Source of the DNA: REEB95 sp035934235
GTDB lineage: Bacteria; Pseudomonadota; Alphaproteobacteria; ATCC43930; CGMCC-115725
Direction of reading: 5' to 3'
Assembly: GCA_035934235.1 (NCBI GenBank)
Contig: DASYYB010000020.1
Coordinates: 27,981-91,980 of the forward strand
DNA length: 64,000 bases
Of the stretch, positions 22,981-30,463 are shown piece after piece. The notes under the pieces were generated by a model, which did no database searches, was not told the DNA's origin, and saw only the letters and a list, made by a program, of their open reading frames with translations. Each line of letters starts with the position of its first letter. Within the stretch, counting starts at the first letter, position 1. The translations under genes and the position numbers were made by a program.

Positions 22981-23811
22981 ATGCGGGGAAAACTGTTCAC
23001 GATTGCGATGGCGTTCGGCCTGGTGCTGACGGCACCGGCGCTGGCGCAGAAGAACGACGACAACTGGCACCAGTGCGCCAGCAACACCGCCGCGCCCGAT
23101 TTGAAGATCGCGGCCTGCACTTCGGTCATCCAAGCGGGCGGCGGGACCAACAAGAACCTCAACGCGGCGTTGTACAACCGCGGTGGCGCCTATTCGGCGA
23201 CAGGCCAATACGACAAGGCCGTCGCGGATTTCACGCAGGCGCTCAAGCTCAATCCCGACGACGGCATCCTCTATATCGGCCGCGGCAATGCCTATCTCCA
23301 GAACGGCGATTTCGACCATGCCGGGCCCGATTTCGACGCCGCGATCCGGCTGCACGCGCAACCGGCGGTCGCGTACTCGGGCAAGGGCATGATCGACTTC
23401 GTGCGCGACCGGTACGACCGCGCCATCGAGGATTTCGGCCAGACCGTCCGGCTGCAACCGGGCGAAGCCGAGGGCTTCACCATGCGCTGTCTCGCGCGCG
23501 CCATCGTCGGCAAGCTGCAGGACGCGCTGACCGACTGCAACCAGGCGATCAAGCTCAATCCCAACGACGCCGAGGCGTACAGCAATCGCGGTTTGGTCTA
23601 TCTCAAGCTGAAGCAGCCCACCGCCGCCCTCGCCAACTACCATCGGGCGTTGCAGCAGGAGCCCGACGGCGACACGCTTCTCTATGGTCAGGGTATCGCC
23701 AAGCACATGCTGGGCGATCAGAGCGGGGGCGACGTCGACATCGCGGAGGCCAAGAAGCTCTCGCCCAACATCGCCGCCGTTTTCGCCAAGTGGGGCGTCG
23801 CCGAACAATAA
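22981..23811 (+). CDS. Secreted TPR-repeat protein (cargo)
   Basis: 276 residues. MRGKLFTIAMAFGLVLTAPALAQ is a signal peptide with an AQ cleavage site, so the protein should be periplasmic. Tetratricopeptide repeats follow: NRGGAYSATGQYDKAVADFTQALKLNP (about 65-92), then similar units near 97, 130, 165 and 200. Such proteins serve as assembly scaffolds. It sits between portal and TerL on the opposite strand, unlike any phage protein, and is read as a bacterial insertion. Start chosen for the signal peptide. Confidence 0.85.
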   Translation: MRGKLFTIAMAFGLVLTAPALAQKNDDNWHQCASNTAAPDLKIAACTSVIQAGGGTNKNLNAALYNRGGAYSATGQYDKAVADFTQALKLNPDDGILYIGRGNAYLQNGDFDHAGPDFDAAIRLHAQPAVAYSGKGMIDFVRDRYDRAIEDFGQTVRLQPGEAEGFTMRCLARAIVGKLQDALTDCNQAIKLNPNDAEAYSNRGLVYLKLKQPTAALANYHRALQQEPDGDTLLYGQGIAKHMLGDQSGGDVDIAEAKKLSPNIAAVFAKWGVAEQ

Positions 23812-23854
23812 GAGACGGCCCCCTCACCGGCCGACCGCTCTTCGGGGGCGAGGG

Positions 23855-25183
23855 TCAGTTTTGGTTTGCGAGGCCGCGGTAGTAATCGAGGATCGCGGCG
23901 TCGCGGTTGGCCATCAGGTCGGTGACCGCCCAGACCAGCGCATCGAGCCGGTCGGGCGATGTGTCGGCCGCGGCGCGGTCGAAATCGGCGGTGAAGGCGC
24001 AGAGCTGATCTTCGAGCGCCGGCAGGCCGCCGACGTGGTGCACCCTGCCCTGCTCGTACAAGGCGGCCACCGGCTCGGCCCGCACCGCCTTGCCGCGCGA
24101 CGCGCGCACCGCGCGGAACGGCGCATCGCTTTGCACCGAGCGCAAGGTGGCCTCCACCATGTCGCCGCCGTTGTTGACCTCGGCGACGATGCGGTCGGCG
24201 GCGAAATTCTTGTAGGCGGCAATCGCCTTCAACGCCCAGGCGCGCGGACTCATGCGGCCCGAAAGATCGTCGAGCACATAGACCTGACCGTCGTGCGCCA
24301 ATCCGGCGACGACGATGCCGGTTTCGTCGGCGCCTTCGCCCGACGACGCCGCCGGATCGATCGCGACGACGACGCGCGCAAGATCGGGCGCGGCCCGGAC
24401 GCGCGCGGCTTCGATCGCGTCGCGCGACCATAGCGCGCCGGGCAGATCGTCCAAGAGCTCGGCCTCGAGCTCCTGCCGGCCGAGACGCGTGCCGCGATAG
24501 CGGCGCACGACCGAATCCAGAAACGCCGGCGCCAGATTGGCGGCGTTGTCGAAGGTCGAGCCGCGCGTCACGACGGTGCCGGGCGACGCCAGCACGTCGC
24601 GCACCAGCTTGTTCGGTTTCGGCGTCGTCGTGACCACGGCGCGCGGATCGCCGCCGAGACGCAATCCCAGCAGCAGATTGTCCCACGCGGCGGCGTAACG
24701 CCACGAGGCGAGCTCGTCGCACCAGGCGAGATCGTGCTGCGGCCCGCGCAAGCGTTCCGGCTCGTCGGCCGAAAAAGCGAGCGCGACCGCGCCGTTGGGC
24801 CAGGTGAGCCGGCGCTTCGACGGCTCGTAGCGCGGACGAAAATCGTCGCCTGCGATGGCGAGCAAGCCGCTTTCGCCTTCGATCATGACGTCGCGGACGT
24901 CCGATGCGGTGGGGCCGACGAGCGCGACGCGGCGGGCGCGACCGGCTTCGACGCGGGCGCGGATGAATTCGGCGCCGCTGCGCGTCTTGCCGAAACCGCG
25001 GCCGGCCAAGAGCAGCCAGACGCGCCAATCGCCTTGCGGCGGGAGTTGATTGGGCCGCGCCCAGAATTCCCAATCGTCGAGCGTGCCGCCGTGTTGGACG
25101 CCATCGGCGCCGTCGATGTGCGTCCGCCATTCGGCTTCGGGCAATTGCTGCACGAGAATTTCGGCAGGGCTCCGTTCGTTCAC
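23855..25183 (-). CDS. Terminase large subunit
   Basis: 442 residues. Walker A is LLLAGRGFGKTRSGAEFI (about 55-70) and Walker B LAWCDELASW (about 150-158). The nuclease half has VVAIDPAASSGEGADETGIVVAGL, AEVNNGGDMVEATLRS and the C-terminal DRLDALVWAVTDLM, all with conserved acidic residues of RNase-H-like packaging nucleases. Similar to Terminase_6 proteins of GTA-like elements. It translocates and cuts DNA during packaging, and overlaps the second TerS by 4 bases. Confidence 0.93.
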   Translation of the reverse strand: MNERSPAEILVQQLPEAEWRTHIDGADGVQHGGTLDDWEFWARPNQLPPQGDWRVWLLLAGRGFGKTRSGAEFIRARVEAGRARRVALVGPTASDVRDVMIEGESGLLAIAGDDFRPRYEPSKRRLTWPNGAVALAFSADEPERLRGPQHDLAWCDELASWRYAAAWDNLLLGLRLGGDPRAVVTTTPKPNKLVRDVLASPGTVVTRGSTFDNAANLAPAFLDSVVRRYRGTRLGRQELEAELLDDLPGALWSRDAIEAARVRAAPDLARVVVAIDPAASSGEGADETGIVVAGLAHDGQVYVLDDLSGRMSPRAWALKAIAAYKNFAADRIVAEVNNGGDMVEATLRSVQSDAPFRAVRASRGKAVRAEPVAALYEQGRVHHVGGLPALEDQLCAFTADFDRAAADTSPDRLDALVWAVTDLMANRDAAILDYYRGLANQN

Positions 25184-25707
25184 GATTTCGGCGGCTCCGT
25201 TTCGCCGCGGGCAAGACGCTTCAGCCGTTCGACCAAAACGGTGCGCGCATCGCGGTTGGCGTGGCGATCGTCCTGCGGACCGCGTTGACCGAGCAAGCCG
25301 GTGTGGCGCGCGAGAAATTCGAGCGCGGCATGCTTGTCATGGAGCCGCACGCGGCCCGGCTTGCCGTTGCCGGGCGGATCGACGCGCGCGACGGCGCCGC
25401 CTTGCCAATCGGACAACAGATTGCGGTCGCGCAGCTCGAAACGGTCGGGTCCCCAATCGACGAAATCGCGCATGTCGGCGAATGCGATCCTCGCATACTC
25501 GGACAAGATCCTGTCCGACGTGACGCGGCGGCTTTCGGCGCGTTCGGCCTCCGCCTTGGCGACCGCGGCGGCGATATCGTGGCGGCGCAAGAGTGCGCTG
25601 GCGTTCTGCTTAACGTATTTGCCGCCGTAGCCGGCGCGCTGCGCCGCGGCACTGGCGCTGCAATCGACGAGGTATTCGGCGACGAAGCGGCGTTCCCGCT
25701 CGTTCAT
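25180..25707 (-). CDS. Terminase small subunit, second copy (TerS2)
   Basis: 175 residues. LNERERRFVAEYLVD-type start (MNERERRFVAEYLVDCSASA), AAAQRAGYGGKYVKQNASALLRR, then RILSEYARIAFADMRDFVDWG and HDKHAALEFLARHTGLL follow the Terminase_2 pattern, with an N-terminal HTH. It is paralogous to TerS1, whose gene it overlaps by 4 bases, but is clearly diverged. It should bind DNA and deliver it to TerL. Confidence 0.85.
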   Translation of the reverse strand: MNERERRFVAEYLVDCSASAAAQRAGYGGKYVKQNASALLRRHDIAAAVAKAEAERAESRRVTSDRILSEYARIAFADMRDFVDWGPDRFELRDRNLLSDWQGGAVARVDPPGNGKPGRVRLHDKHAALEFLARHTGLLGQRGPQDDRHANRDARTVLVERLKRLARGETEPPKS

Positions 25708-26156
25708 GCGGACGACACCGGCTTCGCCGCATCGGCAGCGAGGCCGAGGATGCGGGACAGCGTGTCGAGCGCGCGCTGCTTATCGTGGGTGGCGATGGCG
25801 ACGCGATTTTCCCAGCCGCCGTCGATGCTCACCCGCGCGACGGCGGTGGTTTCGGCGGGCGAGAGCGCGCGTGAATCCGTCACCGATACGCCATCGGGCC
25901 CCCACGCGGCGAGCTTGCGCCAGTCGACAAAGGCGATGCGCGCGAGCTCTTCCAGCACACGTTCCGGCGTGATGCCGGTGCGGCGTGCGCGCGCGGCCAT
26001 GGCGGCGGCGATTGCGGCGGCGACGTCCGGCTGTCGCAATAAGTGGGAACCGTAGTGCTTGGCATCGCTGCGGCGATAGCCGGCACGGATGGCGGCGTGC
26101 TTGCCATCGAGATCGATCAGATATTCGTCGACGAAGCGGCGTTGACGCGGCGTCAT
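25704..26156 (-). CDS. Terminase small subunit, first copy (TerS1)
   Basis: 150 residues from MTPRQRRFVDEYLIDLDGKH. HAAIRAGYRRSDAKHYGSHLLRQPDV gives the HTH, and RVLEELARIAFVDWRKLAAWGPDGV and HDKQRALDTLSRILGL match TerS2 position for position. Two terminase-small genes in tandem are unusual. Bases 25831-26071 of this gene recur at 28345-28585, and its 5' flank recurs in pieces further right. A longer upstream frame to 26282 is not used because it lacks a family-like sequence. Confidence 0.86.
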   Translation of the reverse strand: MTPRQRRFVDEYLIDLDGKHAAIRAGYRRSDAKHYGSHLLRQPDVAAAIAAAMAARARRTGITPERVLEELARIAFVDWRKLAAWGPDGVSVTDSRALSPAETTAVARVSIDGGWENRVAIATHDKQRALDTLSRILGLAADAAKPVSSA

Positions 26157-26594
26157 GCGGACTCCGAGGTGGGCGCGCAGGCGCCGAAGCCCCGCGCGGC
26201 AACGCGGCATTGGCCGCAGGCGCGATCGGGGAGCGGATGCGCGCCGAGGACGGCGCGAGGCTTCGGCAAGGTGTGGGCGCAAAACGATTTACGTCGGTCA
26301 TTTCCGCGAAGTAGGGAATCCGCAAGAAACCCAACGAGTCGCAGTATCTAAAAAATAGAACGAAAAAACTACTTGCAGCGACGCAATTCTAGTTCAGAAT
26401 TCTTTGTTAGACGGTGCAGTGGACTGCGCTCCACACAGCACACCCCGCTCATTACGAGAGACTGTTCTGCGGGGCAGGAACCGACACACTACGGTGCCCA
26501 TATTAGGTGCCGCGCGATTTCGATTTCTCGGTCAATACAGCTCTCATCACTTGGTGCGCCATAGCAGCGCATCGAAATGAAGAGGTTTTTTCAA
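26157..26594 (+). other. Intergenic: right prophage border, AT-rich
   Basis: No gene is supported. Bases 26181-26268 are the GC-rich 5' flank of TerS1 that recurs at 30314-30372 and 32126-32143. From about 26330 composition becomes much more AT-rich (runs such as CTAAAAAATAGAACGAAAAAAC), consistent with the end of the phage operon and its promoter region, or with foreign DNA. No att-like repeat was found. Confidence 0.5.
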
Positions 26595-26870
26595 ATGACT
26601 GTTTATCATGTGACGTGCATTAACAAACATCCAACCCACCAAGACCGCCACCACCGCATCCAATATATCGGCGGTACCTGGGGAAAGCATTCAGAGGCTC
26701 AGGCTATCTCCAACATCGAGAGCCGGCTCCATTCCTACTACACGACGGGCGGCGGCGAGACGGCTAACGTGACCGTTGTTACCCACGGCCCCTCCGGTAA
26801 AAAGTATCTGCGGACGGATCGGGACACTACAACGCGGGACAATTTACTGAGCCTGCCAGAGTGCCACTAA
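26595..26870 (+). CDS. DUF3892 family protein
   Basis: 91 residues from MTVYHVTCINKHPTHQDRHH; AAGAGG lies 9 bases before this ATG (a start 18 bases earlier is possible). The pattern ITCINKHP, RIQYIGGTWG, then YYTTGGG and GKKYLRTDRD with LLSLPEC is the DUF3892 signature. The family is small and of unknown function, often in accessory regions. The C-terminal 15 codons overlap the end of the opposite-strand 62-residue gene. Relatively AT-rich. Confidence 0.72.
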   Translation: MTVYHVTCINKHPTHQDRHHRIQYIGGTWGKHSEAQAISNIESRLHSYYTTGGGETANVTVVTHGPSGKKYLRTDRDTTTRDNLLSLPECH

Positions 26871-27015
26871 CTACGTCATAGGGCGACTTGAACATCGTCG
26901 GGTCAAGCGCCCACGACAATGCCTGCTGAGCCGCGTACAGCTGATCGTATTCAGCGGTGCGCGGCTCACGCAGGGCCGCGGAAATCCTTTCCAATTCCCG
27001 TTCAATAAATTTCAT
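26827..27015 (-). CDS. Small conserved-type hypothetical protein (62 aa)
   Basis: MKFIERELERISAALREPRTAEYDQLYAAQQALSWALDPTMFKSPYDV is a charged, helical start followed by a short tail. I recall proteins of this look as frequent hypotheticals in Hyphomicrobiales, but cannot check. It is downstream of the LexA-type promoter at 27199-27242 on the same strand, with an intrinsic terminator between. Converges with the DUF3892 gene. Confidence 0.5.
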   Translation of the reverse strand: MKFIERELERISAALREPRTAEYDQLYAAQQALSWALDPTMFKSPYDVVSGTLAGSVNCPAL

Positions 27016-27143
27016 CGCTGGGGTTCCATGAATTGGCCGGGCCCGTTTTTGCTCGAGTTAATGCAGTCTCAGGTTCGAGTGCGTGTTCGGTGCGCTTTGC
27101 AGTTTCTTCGATGGAAACGCCGCGCCGCCAATAAACGCGGACA

Positions 27144-27178
27144 ACAAAAAGCCCGGCCGGTCTTGGCGACCGCCGGGC
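27144..27178 (-). terminator. Intrinsic terminator/attenuator (leftward)
   Basis: Stem GCCCGG/CCGGGC with inner CGGTC/GACCG around a 5-base loop, followed on the minus strand by TTTTTGTTGT. It lies about 15-50 bases downstream of the SOS-type promoter, so it would stop that transcript almost at once unless antitermination occurs. Confidence 0.6.
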
Positions 27179-27198
27179 GCAATTCTCAGGATGGCGAT

Positions 27199-27242
27199 TT
27201 CATAGCAAATCAGACCGGACCCGTCAAGAACAAAATGAGAAC
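27199..27242 (-). promoter_or_regulatory. LexA-box promoter, copy A (leftward)
   Basis: On the minus strand GTTCTCATTTTGTTC (27242-27228, GTTC-N7-GTTC, the alphaproteobacterial LexA operator) is followed directly by TTGACG (27227-27222), a 17-base spacer and TATGAA (27204-27199). A 72-base neighbourhood (27172-27243) recurs as copy B at 32715-32786. DNA-damage control is inferred from the operator; the target would be the 62-residue gene or a short RNA. Confidence 0.75.
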
Positions 27243-27322
27243 ACTCTGGAGGCCAAGATTTCAGCGGCGTCGAGGCGGCTTCCGCCCGTAACCGTGCGCC
27301 GGTGCGGGTGGCGCTCAGGCCG

Positions 27323-27357
27323 CTGAGCAATCAGGACATCGACAACGTGCTTGAGAA
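27323..27357 (+). repeat. 35-bp dispersed repeat, copy 1
   Basis: CTGAGCAATCAGGACATCG... recurs at 28311-28345 with three differences. Read on the plus strand it encodes LSNQDIDNVLENLP near the end of an open but startless frame (27243-27381). This may be the C-terminal tail of a lost gene. Copy 2 abuts the terS remnant. Confidence 0.7.
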
Positions 27358-27400
27358 TTTGCCGGAGGTGCCAGACAGGTAACGGCCGGGCTTCGCCGGT

Positions 27401-28129
27401 TCAGCCGCGCCGTTTGCGTCGCAGCGGCAGAATCATCGAGACGTTCCGCCGATACTGCACATAGTCCTCGCCGTGATAGGCGACGAGGTCGCGCTCTTCG
27501 AGCAGGATGCCGATGAAGATGTAGCCGGTGGTTGCAACCGCGAATAAGAGATGGCCCGCGGTCATCACCGGCGTCGCCCAGAAGGCGAGCAGGAATCCGA
27601 GATAGATCGGATGGCGGACGTAGTTATAGAGAAACGGCGTCTTGAAGCCGGACGGCCGATATTCTGTGCCGCGCCAGTTGACGTAGACCTGCTGCAGGCC
27701 GAACAGGTCGAAGTGGCTGATCAGGAAGGTGCTGATCAATACGCCGATCCAGCCGAGCCAAAACAGCGCGCTGAGAAGCGCGGCGCCCGCGGCGTTGTCC
27801 ACCGACCATACGAGAGCGGGAATGGGACGCCACTGCCAATAGAGCAGGATGAGAACGAGGCTCGCCGCCAGGACATAGGTGCTGCGCTCCACGGCGCGCG
27901 GCACGAAGCTCGTCCACCATCGCTTGAAAGCGGGCCGCGCCATGACGCTGTGCTGAACGGCGAAGAGGCCGAGCAGGATTATATCGACGACGAGCGCCTC
28001 GCCCAGCGGCACACCGGCGCCGTTGTCGATCGACTTCGGCACGCCGATCGCGCCGACAAATCCGATGGCGTAAAGAAAGGTGAGCAGAAACAGGACGTAA
28101 CACAGGCCGCCGTAAATCAGACCGATCAT
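27401..28129 (-). CDS. mddA: MddA-like methanethiol S-methyltransferase (isoprenylcysteine methyltransferase-like)
   Basis: 242 residues with five to six membrane helices. FLYAIGFVGAIGVPKSIDNG, FAVQHSVMARPAFKRWWTSFVP and ERSTYVLAASLVL match MddA proteins; YRPSGFKTPFLYNYVRHPIYLGFLLAFWATP (about 172-202) is the SAM-binding core shared with NnrU/ICMT enzymes. MddA methylates methanethiol to dimethyl sulfide using SAM. Start chosen at MIGLIYGG after a GGGGG ribosome-binding site. It lies in the repeat-rich cassette zone right of the prophage. Confidence 0.75.
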   Translation of the reverse strand: MIGLIYGGLCYVLFLLTFLYAIGFVGAIGVPKSIDNGAGVPLGEALVVDIILLGLFAVQHSVMARPAFKRWWTSFVPRAVERSTYVLAASLVLILLYWQWRPIPALVWSVDNAAGAALLSALFWLGWIGVLISTFLISHFDLFGLQQVYVNWRGTEYRPSGFKTPFLYNYVRHPIYLGFLLAFWATPVMTAGHLLFAVATTGYIFIGILLEERDLVAYHGEDYVQYRRNVSMILPLRRKRRG

Positions 28130-28310
28130 CGTTCCCCCCTTGCGTGTGGAACTGCGTTTCGGACCGTCACATGCGGGCCGCGCAGCAGGCCCCTGCGCAC
28201 CAGTATTACATATTTTAGCTTCCGTACCAGAGAACCGATCGAGCGATCTTCCGCGCCGATCCGGGTGGCACTGAGGCCGCCGATCGCGGCGCGGCCGCCG
28301 TTTCTCGCGG

Positions 28311-28345
28311 CTGAGCAATCAGGACATCGGCAACGTACTCGAGAA
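28311..28345 (+). repeat. 35-bp dispersed repeat, copy 2
   Basis: 32 of 35 bases match 27323-27357. Upstream similarity resumes at 28261-28279 (matching 27304-27322) after a 31-base insertion. It ends exactly where the duplicated terS segment begins. Confidence 0.7.
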
Positions 28346-28585
28346 CCCGCGCGACGGCGGTGGTTTCGGCGGGCGAGAGCGCGCGCGAATCCGTCACCGA
28401 GACGCCATCGGGCTCCCACGCGGCGAGCTTGCGCCAATCGACAAAGGCGATGCGCGCGAGCTCTTCCAGCACACGTTCCGGCGTGATGCCGGTGCGGCGT
28501 GCGCGTTCGGCCATGGCGGCAGCGATTGCGCCGGCGACGTCCGGCTGTCGCAATAAGTGGGAACCGTAGTGCTTGGCATCGCTGC
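28345..28585 (-). pseudogene. terS1 remnant (second copy, internal fragment)
   Basis: 241 bases match TerS1 bases 25831-26071 without gaps and with about eight differences. The translated fragment DAKHYGSHLLRQPDV ... RALSPAETTAVARV corresponds to residues about 29-110 of TerS1. Both ends of the gene are missing: the left end joins the 35-bp repeat, the right end the cassette with the 176-residue membrane gene. Bases 28130-28344 otherwise hold no gene. Confidence 0.88.
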
Positions 28586-28597
28586 AGCCCCGCGGGA

Positions 28598-29128
28598 TTA
28601 AAACAGTCCGAACCAGCGCCGGCGCACCAACGCGCGAAGATCCGTCACCAGTTGTCGACCGAGCGGCACGGTGTCGTTCACCCAGAGGTGCAAATCCTCG
28701 CGGATCAAGATGGCCGCATCGGCGGGCCGTCCGCGAAACTCGCCTTCGGCGAGCCGAAGCAGGTCGGTTCTTATCGCGCCCAAGTACAAATGAAATTGCG
28801 CGACCCTTTCTGGCAAGTCGCCCGGAAGCATGCCGATGCGATCACGAAGCGGCCGAAGCGCAGGTTCCGGGCCGCGATGCTCGCCGGAGACAATCGCCGG
28901 AAATGGACGTTCGTCTCCCTGTTCGAGCTGCGCAGCAATCGTCGTGAAGTTCTCAACATACTTCCGCGCCTCTCCCATGCGCAGTTCAGCCGCAATCTCC
29001 CCCGCAAAGGCAGACGCGGTGCCTTGCCGATCGCGATAGCGCTTGTAGCTTTCAAGGATGACGTACGATCCGACGATGGCCGTGCCACCGATGAACGCAC
29101 CAAGGATTGCGGCGCTGCTAGAGTCCAC
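28598..29128 (-). CDS. Membrane-anchored hypothetical protein (176 aa)
   Basis: One N-terminal membrane helix (about 5-27, AAILGAFIGGTAIVGSYVILE) followed by a cytoplasmic-looking charged domain with KRYRDRQGTASAFAGEIAAELRMGEARKYVENF. Short N-out anchor plus a helical domain is a common layout for small membrane-associated proteins. Function not recognised. It ends 12 bases from the terS remnant. Confidence 0.55.
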   Translation of the reverse strand: MDSSSAAILGAFIGGTAIVGSYVILESYKRYRDRQGTASAFAGEIAAELRMGEARKYVENFTTIAAQLEQGDERPFPAIVSGEHRGPEPALRPLRDRIGMLPGDLPERVAQFHLYLGAIRTDLLRLAEGEFRGRPADAAILIREDLHLWVNDTVPLGRQLVTDLRALVRRRWFGLF

Positions 29129-29188
29129 GCGATTTCTCGCTCCTCAGCCGTCCGGGAAAGCCCCATCTTGCGACGGGGCTCCCGAAAA

Positions 29189-29494
29189 TCAGATCGACAT
29201 CGACGGCGCCGATGCGGCGAGCTTGGCGAACTCGTCGGCCGGAAAAGCGCTCACCGTCGTGGTGCGCGCAAATCCCGCCTGAGCAATGGCCGAGACGAAC
29301 TGCACCATCGCGTCGCTGTTCGGCATGTCGAGCGTGAGCACGACGTCGTACTGGCCGGTTGTCACATAGCCGCTGAGAACCCGACCGCCGAGCTTCTCCG
29401 CCACGGCCCTGACCGCATCGCGGCGTTTCACCGCGTCCTTGGCCGTTTTGGCCCCTTGGTCGGTCCAGTTGAGAAAGCAGATGAACGTGGTCAT
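29189..29494 (-). CDS. GYD-domain protein
   Basis: 101 residues. MTTFICFLNWTDQGAKTAKDAVKR, then GGRVLSGYVTTGQYDVVLTLDMPNSDAMVQFV carries the GYD-family core (here SGYVTTGQYDVV), ending with AGFARTTTVSAFPADEFAKL. The domain is small, ferredoxin-like, of uncertain function, with many alphaproteobacterial members. A ribosome-binding AGGAGG lies 7 bases before ATG. Confidence 0.82.
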   Translation of the reverse strand: MTTFICFLNWTDQGAKTAKDAVKRRDAVRAVAEKLGGRVLSGYVTTGQYDVVLTLDMPNSDAMVQFVSAIAQAGFARTTTVSAFPADEFAKLAASAPSMSI

Positions 29495-29747
29495 GAGTGC
29501 CTCCTTGCATGTGAGTCACCCGGGCCCCCGCAAAACGGGCTTCCTCGGATACAAGTATGAGCTTGATCGTATCCGTCAGCAAACGTCCCCGCGCCGCCGC
29601 ATTGCCGCGGCCATTCGGGCGAGGTCTTGACGCGAGCAGGCGAAAAGTCGGCAGCGGCAGACCGGCTTAATGACGTATGCTGGGTTCGTGTCTCGGTCTA
29701 AAATCGATCGCCTTTGTCCGCGCGGCAGCACCCGAGGGAGCTAACGC

Positions 29748-30185
29748 ATGCAACCGCAAGAACAGCCGGTCGTGAAAATTGGACAACTGGAAGTCCGCTA
29801 TCTGATGGACGGGACCGTGACGGGCGCCGGCGTTGGCATGTTCGAGCTGACGGTGCAGCCGGGCGCGCGGGTTCCGCCGGCACACAGCCATAGCGGAAAC
29901 GAAGAGATCGTCTACGTCCTCGAAGGCACGCTGCGCTATACGGTCGACGACGAGATGCGTGACCTGAAACCCGGCGACCGCATGTACACCCCACGCGGCT
30001 CCGTCCACGCCTTCAGCAATCCGCACGACAGACCGGCCCGGGCGCTCATCATCCTGACGCCGGACATCGGCGCACAATATTTTCGCGATGTCGCGGAAGC
30101 CATCGCGGGCGGCGCCGCCAGCCCGGCGAAGTTGACCGAAGTGATGAGCCGATATGGGCTCGTTCTGGCACCACCGAAGCCGTAG
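29748..30185 (+). CDS. Cupin domain protein
   Basis: 145 residues. PPAHSHSGNEEIVYVLEG (about 43-60) is cupin motif 1 with His, His and Glu ligands, and MYTPRGSVHAFSNPHDRPARALIILTP (about 82-108) is motif 2. A single barrel that could bind a metal; the substrate is unknown. GAGGGAGCTAACGC before ATG gives the ribosome-binding site. It is the last gene before the second terS remnant. Confidence 0.78.
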   Translation: MQPQEQPVVKIGQLEVRYLMDGTVTGAGVGMFELTVQPGARVPPAHSHSGNEEIVYVLEGTLRYTVDDEMRDLKPGDRMYTPRGSVHAFSNPHDRPARALIILTPDIGAQYFRDVAEAIAGGAASPAKLTEVMSRYGLVLAPPKP

Positions 30186-30283
30186 GCGGAATTGGGTTTA
30201 CGGTCGGACAACGATCTGTCCAATCGGGAATGAGCGTCGAAGAAATCTCCTCTGACCCCAGTTTCTCACCGCCCGGCCGTTTG

Positions 30284-30372
30284 TAGCCGGCGCAGATGGC
30301 GGCGTGCGCGCCGGCGCCGAAGCCCCGCGCGGCGAGGCGGCATTGGCCGCAGGCGCGATCGGGGAGCGGATG
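30284..30372 (-). repeat. terS1 5'-end/flank remnant (two fused pieces)
   Basis: 30284-30307 resembles 26077-26100 (TerS1 codons), and 30314-30372 matches 26181-26239 (TerS1 upstream) with about two differences in 59 bases; the 80 bases between are deleted. It continues, in order, the terS copy broken at 28585. Confidence 0.78.
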
Positions 30373-30463
30373 ACCGCAATATGGCTGCTCACTGTGCAAT
30401 CAGGTAAAATGCGCCTGGGCGTGCATACACAAGACTGACGTGACCGCAGCGCCGACACGAGAG

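Larger units (their letters stand above)
2396..26268 (-). mobile_element. GTA-like siphophage prophage late region (terminase to lysis)
   Basis: A nearly continuous leftward operon encodes packaging, head, tail and lysis proteins in the order TerS, TerS, TerL, portal, protease, capsid, connectors, tail terminator, tail tube, chaperones, tape measure, DUF2460, DUF2163, NlpC/P60, tail tip, fibre, lysis. That order from TerL to the tail tip is the Rhodobacter gene transfer agent / related siphophage order. Many neighbours overlap by 4 bases. No integrase, excisionase, replication or early genes are seen, and no att repeat pairs the ends, so the element may be defective, domesticated or split. 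The left edge is the space between 2306 and 2396; the right edge near 26.3 kb is inferred from a drop in GC. Confidence 0.88.

Noticed and set aside
27058..27330. Leftward 90-residue frame over the LexA promoter and terminator
   Set aside because: It spans promoter and terminator elements; similarity of this frame to one at 32637-32828 only reflects the shared repeat.
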